From Pythium myriotylum (Eukaryota > Oomycota > Peronosporomycetes > Pythiales > Pythiaceae), in NCBI GenBank assembly GCA_023091665.1, contig JALJCQ010000016.1, positions 868,001-932,000 on the forward strand: a DNA stretch of 64,000 nucleotides, read 5' to 3'. A program made the position numbers and the translations under genes. Positions 20,000-30,539 of the stretch are shown one piece after another (within the stretch, counting starts at the first letter, position 1; each line of letters opens with the position of its first letter). Under the pieces are notes generated by a model, which ran no database searches, was not told the DNA's origin, and worked only from the letters and a program-made list of their open reading frames with translations.

Positions 20000-21329
20000 T
20001 CACCACCACTTCACTGCCGTCTCACGAAACGTGTTCGTGCCGCAGTGGACTTCTCCTCCGTTCGAGTGGTGCGAATAGTAGTCGTCGATGAAATGTACGT
20101 CCATTCCGGCAAGCTTGTACGCCTTGGATACAGCAGCTTCGAAAATATCGACTCCGCCGACGATCGGGCCAAATGCCTTCGCAGCAATGTAGGATCGACC
20201 GACGACTACGCCGTTGATAGCTGCTGGGTAGAACGCAGCCAATCTCATCCGTCCGGAGTTCGTGAGCCGATCCGAATCAGTGCGATCGAACTGGTCAGAC
20301 ATATCTGACTGCGGCAGCTCAGGCGTGGAAAAGTTAGACAGAAAGTCTGCGTCGGACTGGTTGGTTGCTAGATCTGATATGTTCGTCAGTGTGAAAGTGC
20401 CGTCGCCCCCGGCGCCTCCTCCAACGAACAGCGTCGGGACACGGATGACATCTGATTCGTTCAGCCCCGTCTCCTCCAGAAGCAGATCAAGATTGCGCTG
20501 GATGAAACGCCTGGCGTATTGTTGAACGTCGATTGAAGTGCTGGGGTCGTTCAGCACGTTATCGATAGTCTGGTTGGAACCACCATTACGACCAAACGAG
20601 CCACTGTCATCTGGACTCGGACCTACGCTGGACGCGCGCGTGTCCCCAAATCCCGCTGAACTTGCGTTGCGGAGAATATCGATGGCTGAAATTGGATCTG
20701 CGATTGAGATGGTAAAGCCCAGTGAGTTGTTTGCTGGGAGGAACGACACAAACTCGTCGACGTGGCCAATTGAGAGCCACCCACTCTCGAGTAGCAGTGG
20801 ACTTTGGAGGCCTTGACTATCGTAGAACTTGAGCATGGTCTCGGCCGGCAGCACATTGAAGTGTTTCCCTGTGATAATACGACCAGCAGGGTAGCTCTCC
20901 CCCGTTACCTGGCTAACGTACGGCGGGATTGTCTCGATGTTGCCGCCCGAGTTGATCTCGCGGAATCCGTAGGCCCCTTTGCCCGTCGGCTGATAGCCGC
21001 CGATTCCCTTTCCACGCAGCCGCGTGAAGACCTGGCGACCGGCATTACGAGTACTCTGCGCCGATCGAACGATGACTCGGATGGAGATCGGCTTGCCGTT
21101 TGGACCAGGCATGCTGCTGTAGCCCGGCTCCATAAAATCCTGCGCCCAGATGTCGTCACCTGGCAGCTTCAACAGCGGTTTCTTGATCGAGGTCTTGGCT
21201 CGAGCTGCGTCGAGTTGGGCTACGAACCGGTTCTGGGACTCGCCTGAATTATTTGAGTGCTGCGTCACAAGCGTGTCGACTGCCAGGAGGTGATGATGGA
21301 AGAGTACGGGCGCGAGTTTCATGGCGACC
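20000..21329 (-). pseudogene. Secreted protein-arginine deiminase, catalytic C-terminal part (gene split by Ty3/gypsy)
   Basis: The C-terminal catalytic domain of a protein-arginine deiminase (PAD), the calcium-dependent enzyme family that converts arginine to citrulline in proteins. All catalytic landmarks are present: Asp in IWAQDFMEPGY, His and Asp in LSIGHVDEFVSF, and Cys in GGEVHCGTNTFRE near the C-terminus. The N-terminal part is at 26827-27424. Skipping the retrotransposon and one 5-bp target copy joins both parts into a single open frame (1923 nt including the stop). Nothing else is broken, so the insertion appears to be the only lesion. Without it the product would be about 640 residues and secreted. 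The Met at 21322 is internal and not a natural start. Confidence 0.88.
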
Positions 21330-21759
21330 TATGGTATGTCCAGGTGCTGGTTGCGATGCAAGTTTGCAAGTGAGTATATTTTGTCGCCACAAGTTTGGTC
21401 CTAGTTCCTACTGCCGCTGGGGTACATGGAAGAGGGCGCCCTCATGGGGACCATGGGGCGTCCTCTGTGGCGAGTTGATGAGTCGCGCCGTGATGATGCT
21501 GCTGCTGCCAGGCGCACTCGTGCTGCGGGCAAAATGATGCCGTTCATGATGGTGCTGATCATGATGGTGCTGATCATGATGATGCTGTTCCTGATGATGC
21601 TGATCCTGATAATGCTGTTCATGCTGTTGTAGTGTTCATGCTATTGGTTGTTGATGCTGTTGGTTGTTGCTGTTCATGCTGTTGGGAATGGTTGCTACGA
21701 TAGTGGTTGCTGGCCGAGTGATCGGCTTGAACATGCTGAGTGAAGGTCGACACTCCACA
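21330..21759 (-). repeat. 3' LTR of the inserted Ty3/gypsy element (430 bp)
   Basis: On the minus strand the LTR starts TGTGGAGTGTCGACC and ends CATACCATA. It is preceded by a G-rich stretch (GGGGGGTGTTG) that would serve as the polypurine tract. It contains a tandem repeat around 21540-21610 (units of ATGATGGTGCTG type) with one 15-bp unit more than the 5' LTR. Confidence 0.92.
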
Positions 21760-21809
21760 ACACCCCCCAAAGTCGATCACTCAAAATCACCCAAATGTAT
21801 CCATGTTCG

Positions 21810-24800
21810 TCACAGCTGATTTGTAACCATGGTGTTACAAGTGGGCAATGGCATTTTCAAGTGCGGGTACATCCCGAGCCGTGATGTAGGCGCGCACGAG
21901 CACAGGCACATCCGAGTACATGTCCTGGAGTGGCTCCCACGAGTCTTCGTCGGCTTCAAGGCCACGCCACGCCACCAAAAGCTCCCACTGGCGTGTGGTG
22001 TTGTTGCGGCGATGATCGCGGATCTCGCGGACGGCCATGGTGAGCCCCTGGTGGGCGACATGGCGGCGGATCTCTTCTGTCTCGCATCGTGGTAGAACTT
22101 GAGACGCGTCGCGTGGACCTCGTAGCGCTCGTTGGTCAATATGTGTTGGATCACGTATGAGTAAGGGAGCGTCTCAGCGACGCGGAAAGGGCCCACCCAG
22201 CGGACCATGAGCTTGTTGCCGTCCAGGCGGCTGTCAACGCGTGACCAGAGTACATAGTCTCCGACATGGAAGTTGCTAGTGGTCCCGTGCTTCTTGCTGG
22301 CCATCTGTTGGAGGCGGCGCTTCTCCTTGGCGTCCACCGCGTCCCGGTGCCACCCTGCGAGGCTAGCTCGCAGTTTCTCCAGCGCGGGAGCCGCCACCAC
22401 GACGTCGATCGCGCGTACGCTGAGCTCATCGCTCGCCACAGTCGGGCGGAGGATCGTGTCGAGCGCAGTCGCTGCGGACAGACCCGTGAAGAGCTCGACC
22501 GGAGCTCTGCCGGCCAGGCTTGCGACGGGAGCATGATTCAAATTCGCTTGCACTATAGGAAGGATGTAGCGCCAGCTCTTCGTGTCCAGTTGCGCCTCTA
22601 GAAGCAGTGCGCGGATCACCTGTAGTATATCGCGGTTGAGACGCTCAACCGTACCATTCAACCATGGGGAGTAGACTGGAGTGAACGCCTGGACCCCCTT
22701 TAGCCGCTCACTCAACGTAGCCATGAGGGCGTTTTTAAAATGGCTGCCTTGGTCGGATTGCCATTTCTTGGCTGCCCCGTAACGCTTGTACCAGTCAAGG
22801 ATGGCTTCTGCAGCGGTGTCACTTGTTGGTGAGTCACAGGGCACCAGTTCACAAAAGTGGGTAAGTTCGTCCTTGAGGGCAAGGAGATATTTTTCGGTGC
22901 CGTATGATGGCCCCATGAACAGATAGTCCATGTGGAGCACCTCGTTGCGCTCAGTTGCTGCGTTGTGGTCGCCCCAATGGCGCTGCACGAGCTTCCCGCC
23001 CTTAATGTGCTTGCACAGCAAGCACTTCTGGTGGAACCGACGCACGTGCTGAGTTGCACGGTCTATAGAGTAGTGTTGATTCAGCTGGTTCAACATGATG
23101 TCCTCGCCGCGGTGGCCTTGGACACCGCAGTGTGCGACGATCAGAATGCGTTGGAGTAGCTCGTTGTCTGTCGTAGGGATCCACAACTTGCCGTCAACTA
23201 GAATCATTTCGCCCTCTCGTGCATAATCGGTACCATCCAGGTCCCTGAGGTGTAGTTGCTGTGCGGCGGTCACGGCGGCCACGGTTGGCCACTCAAACGT
23301 GTCGTCCTGGAGCGGTCTGAGCTCAGAGACGTGGCCCTGCGCCCGGGTACGAACCACCCGCACCGCTACCTCACGCTCGTGCTCGTGCTCGCGTTCGGCA
23401 CGGGGTCCCCACCTGGACACCATGTCCGCCCATACGTTGTCACTACCCCGAATGTGCTCGATCTCATACTTGAGGCCCACCAGTTTGAACGACCACCTCT
23501 GTAGCTTTCCTCGTACGTGTTGCTTCATCTCTGTGTCGTTGTCAAATACTTTGATCAAATTAGCGTGGTCGCAGAACATGCGAAAACCGTTCGGTCGTTG
23601 GAGCAAATATTCGAGATCACCGCATGCGCGCACTATTGGGTAGGCCTCTTTCTCGATAACAGACCAGTTCACTTGCGCGCCACGGAAACATCCGCCTTTG
23701 CAGATTAACAGCTCGTGCTTTTGTTGCACAACGGGCTCACTCGCGTCCCACTGACGGACTTGAGTCACTATGGCAGCCCATCCTAGATCCGAGGCGTCTG
23801 TGAAAAGACAGACCTCCGCGTCTGCATGGGGAAACACTAGCTCGTTCGGGCTCGCCAGCACGCGTTTAGCGTTCTCATAGGAATCAATCTCTTCATCGGA
23901 CCAGGATAGTGTCACCTTCTTAGCCTCCCGTGCCTTCTTACTGTGGTTCTTGAGCGACAGGTCAAGCTTGTGCTGGAGTGGCTCGAAGATGCGAGCGTAG
24001 TCGACGACAGACTCACGCATCCACCCAGCAGCACACAGGAAGTACTGCAATTCACCAGCGTTCGCCGGCAGTGGCAGACTGGTCAGTGCCTTGACGCGGT
24101 CGGGGTCTTGCTGCATGCCATCGCCACTAATCACACGTCCGCACCAGGTCACACTCTTCGCATAAACCGTGCTCTTCGGTGCGCTCAACCTCAGGTTGTA
24201 TCGACGGAGTTTCAAAAAGAATGCGCGTAGGTTGTCAAGGTAATCCTCATCACTCGATCCGTATACTACGACGTCATCAATCCAGATGATCACGCTGTGA
24301 TAGAGTTCGTCCGCGAACACCGTCTGCATCTGGCTCTGGAAATGGAGCGGTGAGTCCATCGCGCCTTGCGGCACTCTTAATGGAGTGTAGACGCCGTCAT
24401 CGGTCATAAAACTGAATTGCTCCTGGCAGCTAGGGTCCAAAGGGAACTGCCAAAAGCCTTTGAAGAGATCGAACTTTCCCAGCGCCCTGGCTCCCCGAAC
24501 ACGGTCCTTCGCTTTCGCAAGGTCAGGCATGGTGCCAGCTATCGGTACGGTCATAGCATTCACCGGTCGATAGTCGTTGACGATCCTGAAGTCGTTCTCT
24601 GATCCGCTCTTCTTCACCAATATAGTTGCTGACGCCCACTTGCTGTGATTATTCTTCTTGATCATGCCAAACCGCTCTAGGTCCTCAACATATTTCCGCA
24701 TGAATTCGCTCTGCGCCTCAGGATAGCGCCTCTGGCGGCACCTATGCGGTGGGGCGTCCTCCTTGAACGTCACACGGAGTGGATCAACGTCAGCCGCAGC

Positions 24801-26351
24801 GTCAGGGCCCAAGCGAACTCGGAAGATGTCACTAAACGACCACAGGAGAGTCTTCAGTCGCGGTAGGAGCCGCGGCGGAAATCCGTTGTTGATGGCGTCA
24901 CTCAACATACCGTGCATCAGGGCTTCGATCTCGCCTTCGCGGTCCTCACCAATGATGACGCCATCTGGGATGTCGTCGCCATCGTCAGCTTGGCGACGGG
25001 CCAATTGCTCGAACATGCCATCCACATCGATGCCAAGGCTTTCCAGGGTCGGCCTGCCCATTAAGAAGGAGTCATCGTTGCCCTCGAGCACAAGGCAGGA
25101 GACGCGGCGGACGTTTACGTTGCCTGCCGGGGTCCCGATCTTCAGATCCACCTCACACTTATGTGTGCACAGGTCTCGCTTCCCTCCCGCTGTCTCTATG
25201 GTCACAGGCTCATCAAGCTTCTTGTAAGTTGGCAGGATATCTAAATCGCGCATCTCGTTCACTGCCTGCCGGGGAATCAAGTTGCACTCGGCGCCGGTGT
25301 CAGCGACAAAGGGAAGTTCGAACACGTCATTAATAATGACCATGCTGCGGCCCGGCTCACTGCCGGCCACTCGCAGGGTCTTGACCTGGACGTGGCGGGC
25401 AGCCTTGACCTTTCTCATAGCAGCAGTCGCTGCCTTCTTGTCTTCTTCGGACGCGGTCGGGCAATCACGAAGCCAGTGGTCACCTTTACAGTGCCAACAC
25501 CCAGTGCGCGGCGCACGAGAAGCTTCTGTGAGAAAAGGGACGGTGCGCGGCGGTTGTGGTGTCGGCAGAGTAGCAGCGCCAGCGGGAGCCGCAGCACGCG
25601 GCGCACTTCGCCTCGACTCGACTTGGCGCCTCCCATTCGCCTCGGCGCTCATAACGTGGTAGTTCTGCTGCTCCCTGGCTCGCTCGAGCACCAGGTCGAA
25701 CAGCGCAAGGTCGCTCGTCTTCGCAGCGCGGTGCTGGAATGCGACCAGGCGTTGGACCTCGGTTCTCAAGGCAGGCGGCTCTAGGTTGGCCGTCAAGATG
25801 CGGCAGCGGTCCTTCATCTTGTTCTTGTAGTCATCAGCAGTCGAGCTCGTAGTACCTAGTAGGTCCTTGAGACCCTTCTCCTCGATAATGCGATCGAAGT
25901 CACCGAAGTAGTTAACCAACCGTGCTTCAACGTCAGCCATGGACATGTTCATCTTCAGATGGCGACGGAACAGGTCGTCGATGTCCGGTATGTGGCGGTT
26001 CTGCAGCTCGTTACATCGCTGCTTGATCTTATTCATGATTTCCTCATCCGTCGCTAGCTCCTCATCCACTCGGAGGATATACTTGAAGAGCTGGTCGAGA
26101 AGGCGAGTCTCGATTGACGAGCGCACGCTCGCCATCACGGCCTCGACGGCCTCGTTAGTGACGGCGCATCGCTCCACGATCCGGCGCTCATACTGTAGGC
26201 GATCACGGTGCCACTGCACCAGACTTGGTTGGTCCCACGAGGTCAAGCGAGGGGCCTTGATGAACTCGAACACAGGCGGCGCATTCATTTCGACGTCGCC
26301 GTCCTTGTCGACACGGCCAGGCGGCATCGCGCGGGCGAGGGTTGCTTCCAC
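21810..26351 (-). CDS. Ty3/gypsy gag-pol polyprotein
   Basis: A 1513-codon frame starting 60 bp inside the 5' LTR. In order it holds a gag region, a CCHC zinc knuckle (CWHCKGDHWLRDC), an aspartic protease (FVADTGAE), reverse transcriptase (FDLFKGFWQFP, active site IIWIDDVVVYG), RNase H (LFTDASDLGWA), an HHCC zinc domain (HCGVQGHRG, CLLCKHIKGG) and the integrase core (LHMDYLF, WQSDQGSHF, NGTVERLNRD). The C-terminal chromodomain (LLVAWRGLEADEDSWEPL) lies in another frame at about 21835-22075. A one-base shift near 22075-22088 thus replaces the natural C-terminus, and the last 85 or so residues of this frame are nonsense. A sequencing error at that point would look the same. Confidence 0.93.
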   Translation of the reverse strand: MEATLARAMPPGRVDKDGDVEMNAPPVFEFIKAPRLTSWDQPSLVQWHRDRLQYERRIVERCAVTNEAVEAVMASVRSSIETRLLDQLFKYILRVDEELATDEEIMNKIKQRCNELQNRHIPDIDDLFRRHLKMNMSMADVEARLVNYFGDFDRIIEEKGLKDLLGTTSSTADDYKNKMKDRCRILTANLEPPALRTEVQRLVAFQHRAAKTSDLALFDLVLERAREQQNYHVMSAEANGRRQVESRRSAPRAAAPAGAATLPTPQPPRTVPFLTEASRAPRTGCWHCKGDHWLRDCPTASEEDKKAATAAMRKVKAARHVQVKTLRVAGSEPGRSMVIINDVFELPFVADTGAECNLIPRQAVNEMRDLDILPTYKKLDEPVTIETAGGKRDLCTHKCEVDLKIGTPAGNVNVRRVSCLVLEGNDDSFLMGRPTLESLGIDVDGMFEQLARRQADDGDDIPDGVIIGEDREGEIEALMHGMLSDAINNGFPPRLLPRLKTLLWSFSDIFRVRLGPDAAADVDPLRVTFKEDAPPHRCRQRRYPEAQSEFMRKYVEDLERFGMIKKNNHSKWASATILVKKSGSENDFRIVNDYRPVNAMTVPIAGTMPDLAKAKDRVRGARALGKFDLFKGFWQFPLDPSCQEQFSFMTDDGVYTPLRVPQGAMDSPLHFQSQMQTVFADELYHSVIIWIDDVVVYGSSDEDYLDNLRAFFLKLRRYNLRLSAPKSTVYAKSVTWCGRVISGDGMQQDPDRVKALTSLPLPANAGELQYFLCAAGWMRESVVDYARIFEPLQHKLDLSLKNHSKKAREAKKVTLSWSDEEIDSYENAKRVLASPNELVFPHADAEVCLFTDASDLGWAAIVTQVRQWDASEPVVQQKHELLICKGGCFRGAQVNWSVIEKEAYPIVRACGDLEYLLQRPNGFRMFCDHANLIKVFDNDTEMKQHVRGKLQRWSFKLVGLKYEIEHIRGSDNVWADMVSRWGPRAEREHEHEREVAVRVVRTRAQGHVSELRPLQDDTFEWPTVAAVTAAQQLHLRDLDGTDYAREGEMILVDGKLWIPTTDNELLQRILIVAHCGVQGHRGEDIMLNQLNQHYSIDRATQHVRRFHQKCLLCKHIKGGKLVQRHWGDHNAATERNEVLHMDYLFMGPSYGTEKYLLALKDELTHFCELVPCDSPTSDTAAEAILDWYKRYGAAKKWQSDQGSHFKNALMATLSERLKGVQAFTPVYSPWLNGTVERLNRDILQVIRALLLEAQLDTKSWRYILPIVQANLNHAPVASLAGRAPVELFTGLSAATALDTILRPTVASDELSVRAIDVVVAAPALEKLRASLAGWHRDAVDAKEKRRLQQMASKKHGTTSNFHVGDYVLWSRVDSRLDGNKLMVRWVGPFRVAETLPYSYVIQHILTNERYEVHATRLKFYHDARQKRSAAMSPTRGSPWPSARSAIIAATTPHASGSFWWRGVALKPTKTRGSHSRTCTRMCLCSCAPTSRLGMYPHLKMPLPTCNTMVTNQL

Positions 26352-26411
26352 TTGCGAGATTAGTTTTGCTTGCTGGATTGCTTGCTAACTGGCGTAAGCC
26401 AAAGAATTCTT

Positions 26412-26826
26412 TATGGTATGTCCAGGTGCTGGTTGCGATGCAAGTTTGCAAGTGAGTATATTTTGTCGCCACAAGTTTGGTCCTAGTTCCTACTGCCGCT
26501 GGGGTACATGGAAGAGGGCGCCCTCATGGGGACCATGGGGCGTCCTCTGTGGCGAGTTGATGAGTCGCGCCGTGATGATGCTGCTGCTGCCAGGCGCACT
26601 CGTGCTGCGGGCAAAATGATGCCGTTCATGATGGTGCTGATCATGATGGTGCTGTTCCTGATGATGCTGATCCTGATAATGCTGTTCATGCTGTTGTAGT
26701 GTTCATGCTATTGGTTGTTGATGCTGTTGGTTGTTGCTGTTCATGCTGTTGGGAATGGTTGCTACGATAGTGGTTGCTGGCCGAGTGATCGGCTTGAACA
26801 TGCTGAGTGAAGGTCGACACTCCACA
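26412..26826 (-). repeat. 5' LTR of the inserted Ty3/gypsy element (415 bp)
   Basis: Same sequence as 21330-21759 minus one 15-bp repeat unit. Its right side touches the target repeat CGACC (26827-26831). Its inner end is followed by the primer-binding region (TTGGCTTACGCC on the minus strand), whose tRNA I cannot identify. Confidence 0.92.
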
Positions 26827-27424
26827 CGACCTCGTCGACGCCAGTTTCGTTGCCGTCGGTTACAGTGAAGCGCACTTGGATATGGCCATCCCAAACAGTA
26901 GCATCGGTCACGAGGTGGCGCGAGTCGATGCCGAGCTTGAGCCCGTTACGAAGCGACGTTGCATTAAAGCGAAACTCGGGGTCCACAAATGTCCAATTCT
27001 GTCCGTCCGATTGCCAGAATATCCGCACGAGGGAAGTGTGTTTCTCCGGATAAGAAGCTACGAACCCGAAGGCGTTGTCGCTGATGTCTCGCAGAGGCAA
27101 AGTTCGGATGGGTGCGAGGAGCTCCGGGGAGACAACAGAATCTCCAGAGGCGTCGTTACAAGCTGCCAATTCGACATTTGTAAGGCGGCTGCCGACAGCA
27201 TCAACTGCCGGACAGCGGTCAAGCGAGTCGCCGATGTTCGGGAGGAAGATGGCGCCCCGCTGCTTCGACCAGATGTATTTGGCTGCAAGGTCCGAATTGC
27301 CGACCATGTCAACCACACCATCGCGGTTCGTGTCGGCACGTATGTCGGGTGGAGTCGTCAGCGCGAGCACTGGCACTGCGGACAGTGCGAGCGCGACCAC
27401 GAGTGGGACCTGGCATGGGTGCAT
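26827..27424 (-). pseudogene. Secreted protein-arginine deiminase, N-terminal part (gene split by Ty3/gypsy)
   Basis: Begins with a signal peptide (MHPCQVPLVVALALSAVPVL), then a calcium-binding-like motif DTNRDGVVD and the conserved stretch RGAIFLPNIGDS, both typical of PAD middle domains. The frame is open up to the retrotransposon junction at 26827. A core-promoter-like CAATTTTCTC lies on the minus strand at 27477-27486, about 55 bp before the ATG. The catalytic part is at 20000-21329. Transcription through the retrotransposon is unlikely to give a complete enzyme. Confidence 0.85.
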
Positions 27425-28047
27425 CGGAGCTGGCTTGGCTGGGAGTAGACGCTTGGTTGTTGGTGGAGTGATCGCAGAGAAAATTGTGCAATGGTCCTGA
27501 CTTCAGACATCGCATGTTGCTGCAGGACCCTTGTGTTGAATCTGTCTTTTTTGAAAGGGACGAAAACCGGCGATGGGGTGGTGAGAGGAGCGGAGTGCAA
27601 CATCTGAACGCATACCCGCGACATGGATCAGTCACGTGAGATATGCCGACTAAGTACTTGGATCGAAAATATGGCTGACTTGAGCATGCGAGCAACGACA
27701 CACGCCACGCATACTGTAAATGAAACGATAAACTCTACTCTTCATGATTAGAATAAAATTTTCCCTGACTAATCTGTTGAGAGACCATAGGTGGAGCAAT
27801 TGCGGAAGCAGAAATCCGTGTGACAGACTTTAGCATGTTGCAGTCAGACGAACGAGCTCAACTCGATCCTTCAGTTGTCATAGGAAGCTGTCTCACCGCA
27901 CTCTCCGCAGCTGAAATCTGTTGGGTCGGTGGGTGGTGGGGGACAAATCCGTATAATAGTCATATGGCTCCGTTCATCCTCATACGCAAATGCCGCGCGT
28001 TGCATTGGAAGCTTTGGATATTTATATCCAGTCAGTTTATTCCGAAG
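27425..28047. other. Intergenic, 5' side of the arginine deiminase gene
   Basis: Holds the deiminase promoter (FPR-like CAATTTTCTC at 27477-27486, minus strand). No other gene is supported. The last nine bases (28039-28047, ATTCCGAAG) are the reverse complement of the 9-mer left of TIR-element copy 1. Confidence 0.5.
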
Positions 28048-30529
28048 GGTTGCGACTAAAACAGGTCAATTTTGTGGTCAGGTCAGAGTCTTTTCTATGT
28101 TCTCGGCGTGACCTGTAGGGGCCGCGGTCATCGATGGTCAGACCCAGAAATATACTAAATAGGTGTGCTTGCTAAGGCCATATCGCCCACAACTACACAC
28201 GATATATTTATTTAGTATCATCCCACTCCGCTGCCTCCCGAGCCATCTTCACTGGAATCGTGCACTTCTGGTCGGAAAAGGCCCACACGTGTCGTAGCTT
28301 GGGGGGAGGGGGTTGTCATTGAGTGGCATTCTGCTGCCGGAAGCTTTTGCGTCTTCCATCATGCTCAGTGCGCTGCACCTGCTCCCAGGAGATCGTATCG
28401 AATGTCCGGATAAAGTTCTCTGAAGGCGGTGGGGACGCACCACAAGCCTGATTTGATGATGATGCAAATGAAGTCTATTGAGTTCAATGAGTGTGAATCC
28501 TAATAGCTAGAGAGGCTCGGTGTGGACCCTGCTAACGCTCAGCGTGGTCGGTCTGGGTGGACCACCACGGACGCAGGTCTGTAGCGAGCATGTGTCGAAG
28601 GTCAGAGTGGCCGTCGAGAGAGGTAGGGTGATTGGCGTGCGTACTGGCTCGCGAATTCATCGCGTGGGTGGTCAGCGCGTTCGCCATTGTGAGCTCCGAT
28701 CGTGGGAGTTGGTGCCAGCGGCAGATGCCGAGGCGATCGGCGTGGGCGCGTGCTTGGTCGTAGAGACGACGCAGGTGAGGGCGACGCGGCGGGTGTCGCG
28801 TACGTAGAAGGCGTAGGATAATGCCGTTGGGGCCGCCTACTTCAACGTGGTCGAGGCGGTGTGATAGGGCGGCCTGTAGGCCAGCAAGGAGACCTTGGAA
28901 GGCAGCTTGGTGGGGCGTCATGGAGCTCGAGTCAAGACAGACCGCTGAACTCCAGACGATGGATGCTTCCCCTGACGACCACAAGCCTGATTGCAACGTG
29001 ATGTTGGAGATAGCGATCCAATAGATCTCATTTTGCATCTGGGTGACAACATTTTTAGCGGTCTCACCAGCTGCAAATCCGGGCTTTTAGATCGAGACCG
29101 TCGGCGAACAACGCGACTCCTGGGCTCCCTCGCTCTGGTGACGGTCCGGTACACACTCCGGACCGGCAACAAAATGGCCGACCACTTCGCCAATGTGGCT
29201 ATGACTTTGGATTTGACTTTGAAGGCTATGACTCTGGCTTTGAATTTGAAGGTGAGGTCTATTGGATCGCAAGTTAATGAACCATGGCGATGAAGGCACC
29301 CTCGGATCCTGCCACCCATTCCCCCCCCCCCCCCCCCCCCCCCCCAACGCCGGATTAGGAGCAGGAGTAGGGTACATTAATTGCGCTCAATAGACTTCAT
29401 CATCATCATTAGGAGCAGGAGCAGGAACTAAAGCTGCTGTCCTCGGGCTGAAGCCTCCTCTATCCGCGCCCTTGTTGTCCTTGTGCCTTTTGCCCTTGGT
29501 TGGACACGGCGTGGCAGCGATGCCCCTCCACCGAGAGGAAACTGTTAGCGCCGCCTTTAGGAGAGCTGAATCGGTTGGCAGCGTTACTGCTAGGTCTGAC
29601 GTTGCTGTCATGTGTTACGTCACCAACAAGAGGTTTTGCGTATGCACGAGGAACTGCACGCAATGGCGGAAGGCGCTTTGGAGAGAATTGGCGGCATGGA
29701 GTCGCCATCGGCGAACGTGTGTGAGTTCGCAGCCCTCCAATGGCGCGTAACCTCGCATGGTGCAGTGACGTGGACCGAGAACTAGAGCCACATGCGACAG
29801 AGGACGAAGACTGGGAACGCGAGCATGAGTGACGGCGCAGGCGAGAGCGACCCCGCGCGACAGAGGGCAGCATGATGATGATATAAGTGTAGTCTATTGA
29901 GTTCATCTTAGTAGATCCTAGTAGTTCTCCTGCTGCAGCACTCCCCAAAATCCGATGAAGACACGAAGCGTCACGACCGCCGGTCCAGTTGGTGGACAGA
30001 CCGTCCGAACGGCCCCGCGGTCGCTGCAGTCGCTGCTTCAAAATGCTATGCGGGCAGCCGCGGTCGCGCGCACAGCTCTCCCGGGTGACCGACGACGAAG
30101 CGCAACGCGCACGCACCGTAGCGGTCGTGCGGCGGCGATGGCGCAAGGCCTCGCGCAAGCGCGACCACCCACAAAGGCGTTAGACAGAGGTCGCGCCATC
30201 GCTACCCGCGGCCGGGGTGACGTTCGGCCACGCGCGAGCGCGACCTCGGGCGTTTCCTCGAGGCCGCGCTGTTGCCGTGACTCACAGCCGAACGCGTGCA
30301 CTCGGGAGGGCGCGACCTCCTTGGCCGGCAGGTCGACCCCTGTTCTTGTTTGATTGGTTTGTTGGTTATTCGACTGTGGAAAGTCTGTTTCGGCGTGAAA
30401 AGTCTGACCTCGGCAGTGACACTGACCATTGGTCACGTGGCTCGACGTGACCTGTTGCCTGACCAAGTGGATGTGTGCATAGAAAAGACGCTGACCTGAC
30501 CCACAAATTGACCTGTATTAGACGCTTCC
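28048..30529 (-). mobile_element. Non-autonomous TIR element, copy 2 (inverted relative to copy 1)
   Basis: Reverse complement of 11471-13961. By eye the copies match throughout; I noticed one base change (within a frame near 28354) and the shorter homopolymer (25 C at 29321-29345). It carries the same LINE fragments in mirror order (28453-28510 tail; RNase H pieces to about 29320). The right flank is ATCCCTCCT (30530-30538), the reverse complement of the 9-mer right of copy 1. Neither copy therefore has a matching direct repeat of its own. Confidence 0.9.
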
Positions 30530-30539
30530 ATCCCTCCTG

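Larger units (their letters stand above)
21330..26826 (-). mobile_element. Complete Ty3/gypsy retrotransposon inserted in the arginine deiminase gene
   Basis: Two LTRs (26412-26826 as 5' LTR, 21330-21759 as 3' LTR) enclose one gag-pol frame on the minus strand. The 5-bp target repeat CGACC is found on both sides (21325-21329 and 26827-26831). The LTRs appear identical except for a 15-bp extra unit (ATGATGGTGCTGATC type repeat) in the 3' LTR. The insertion is therefore young, although the gag-pol frame carries a shift near its end. Confidence 0.95.
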
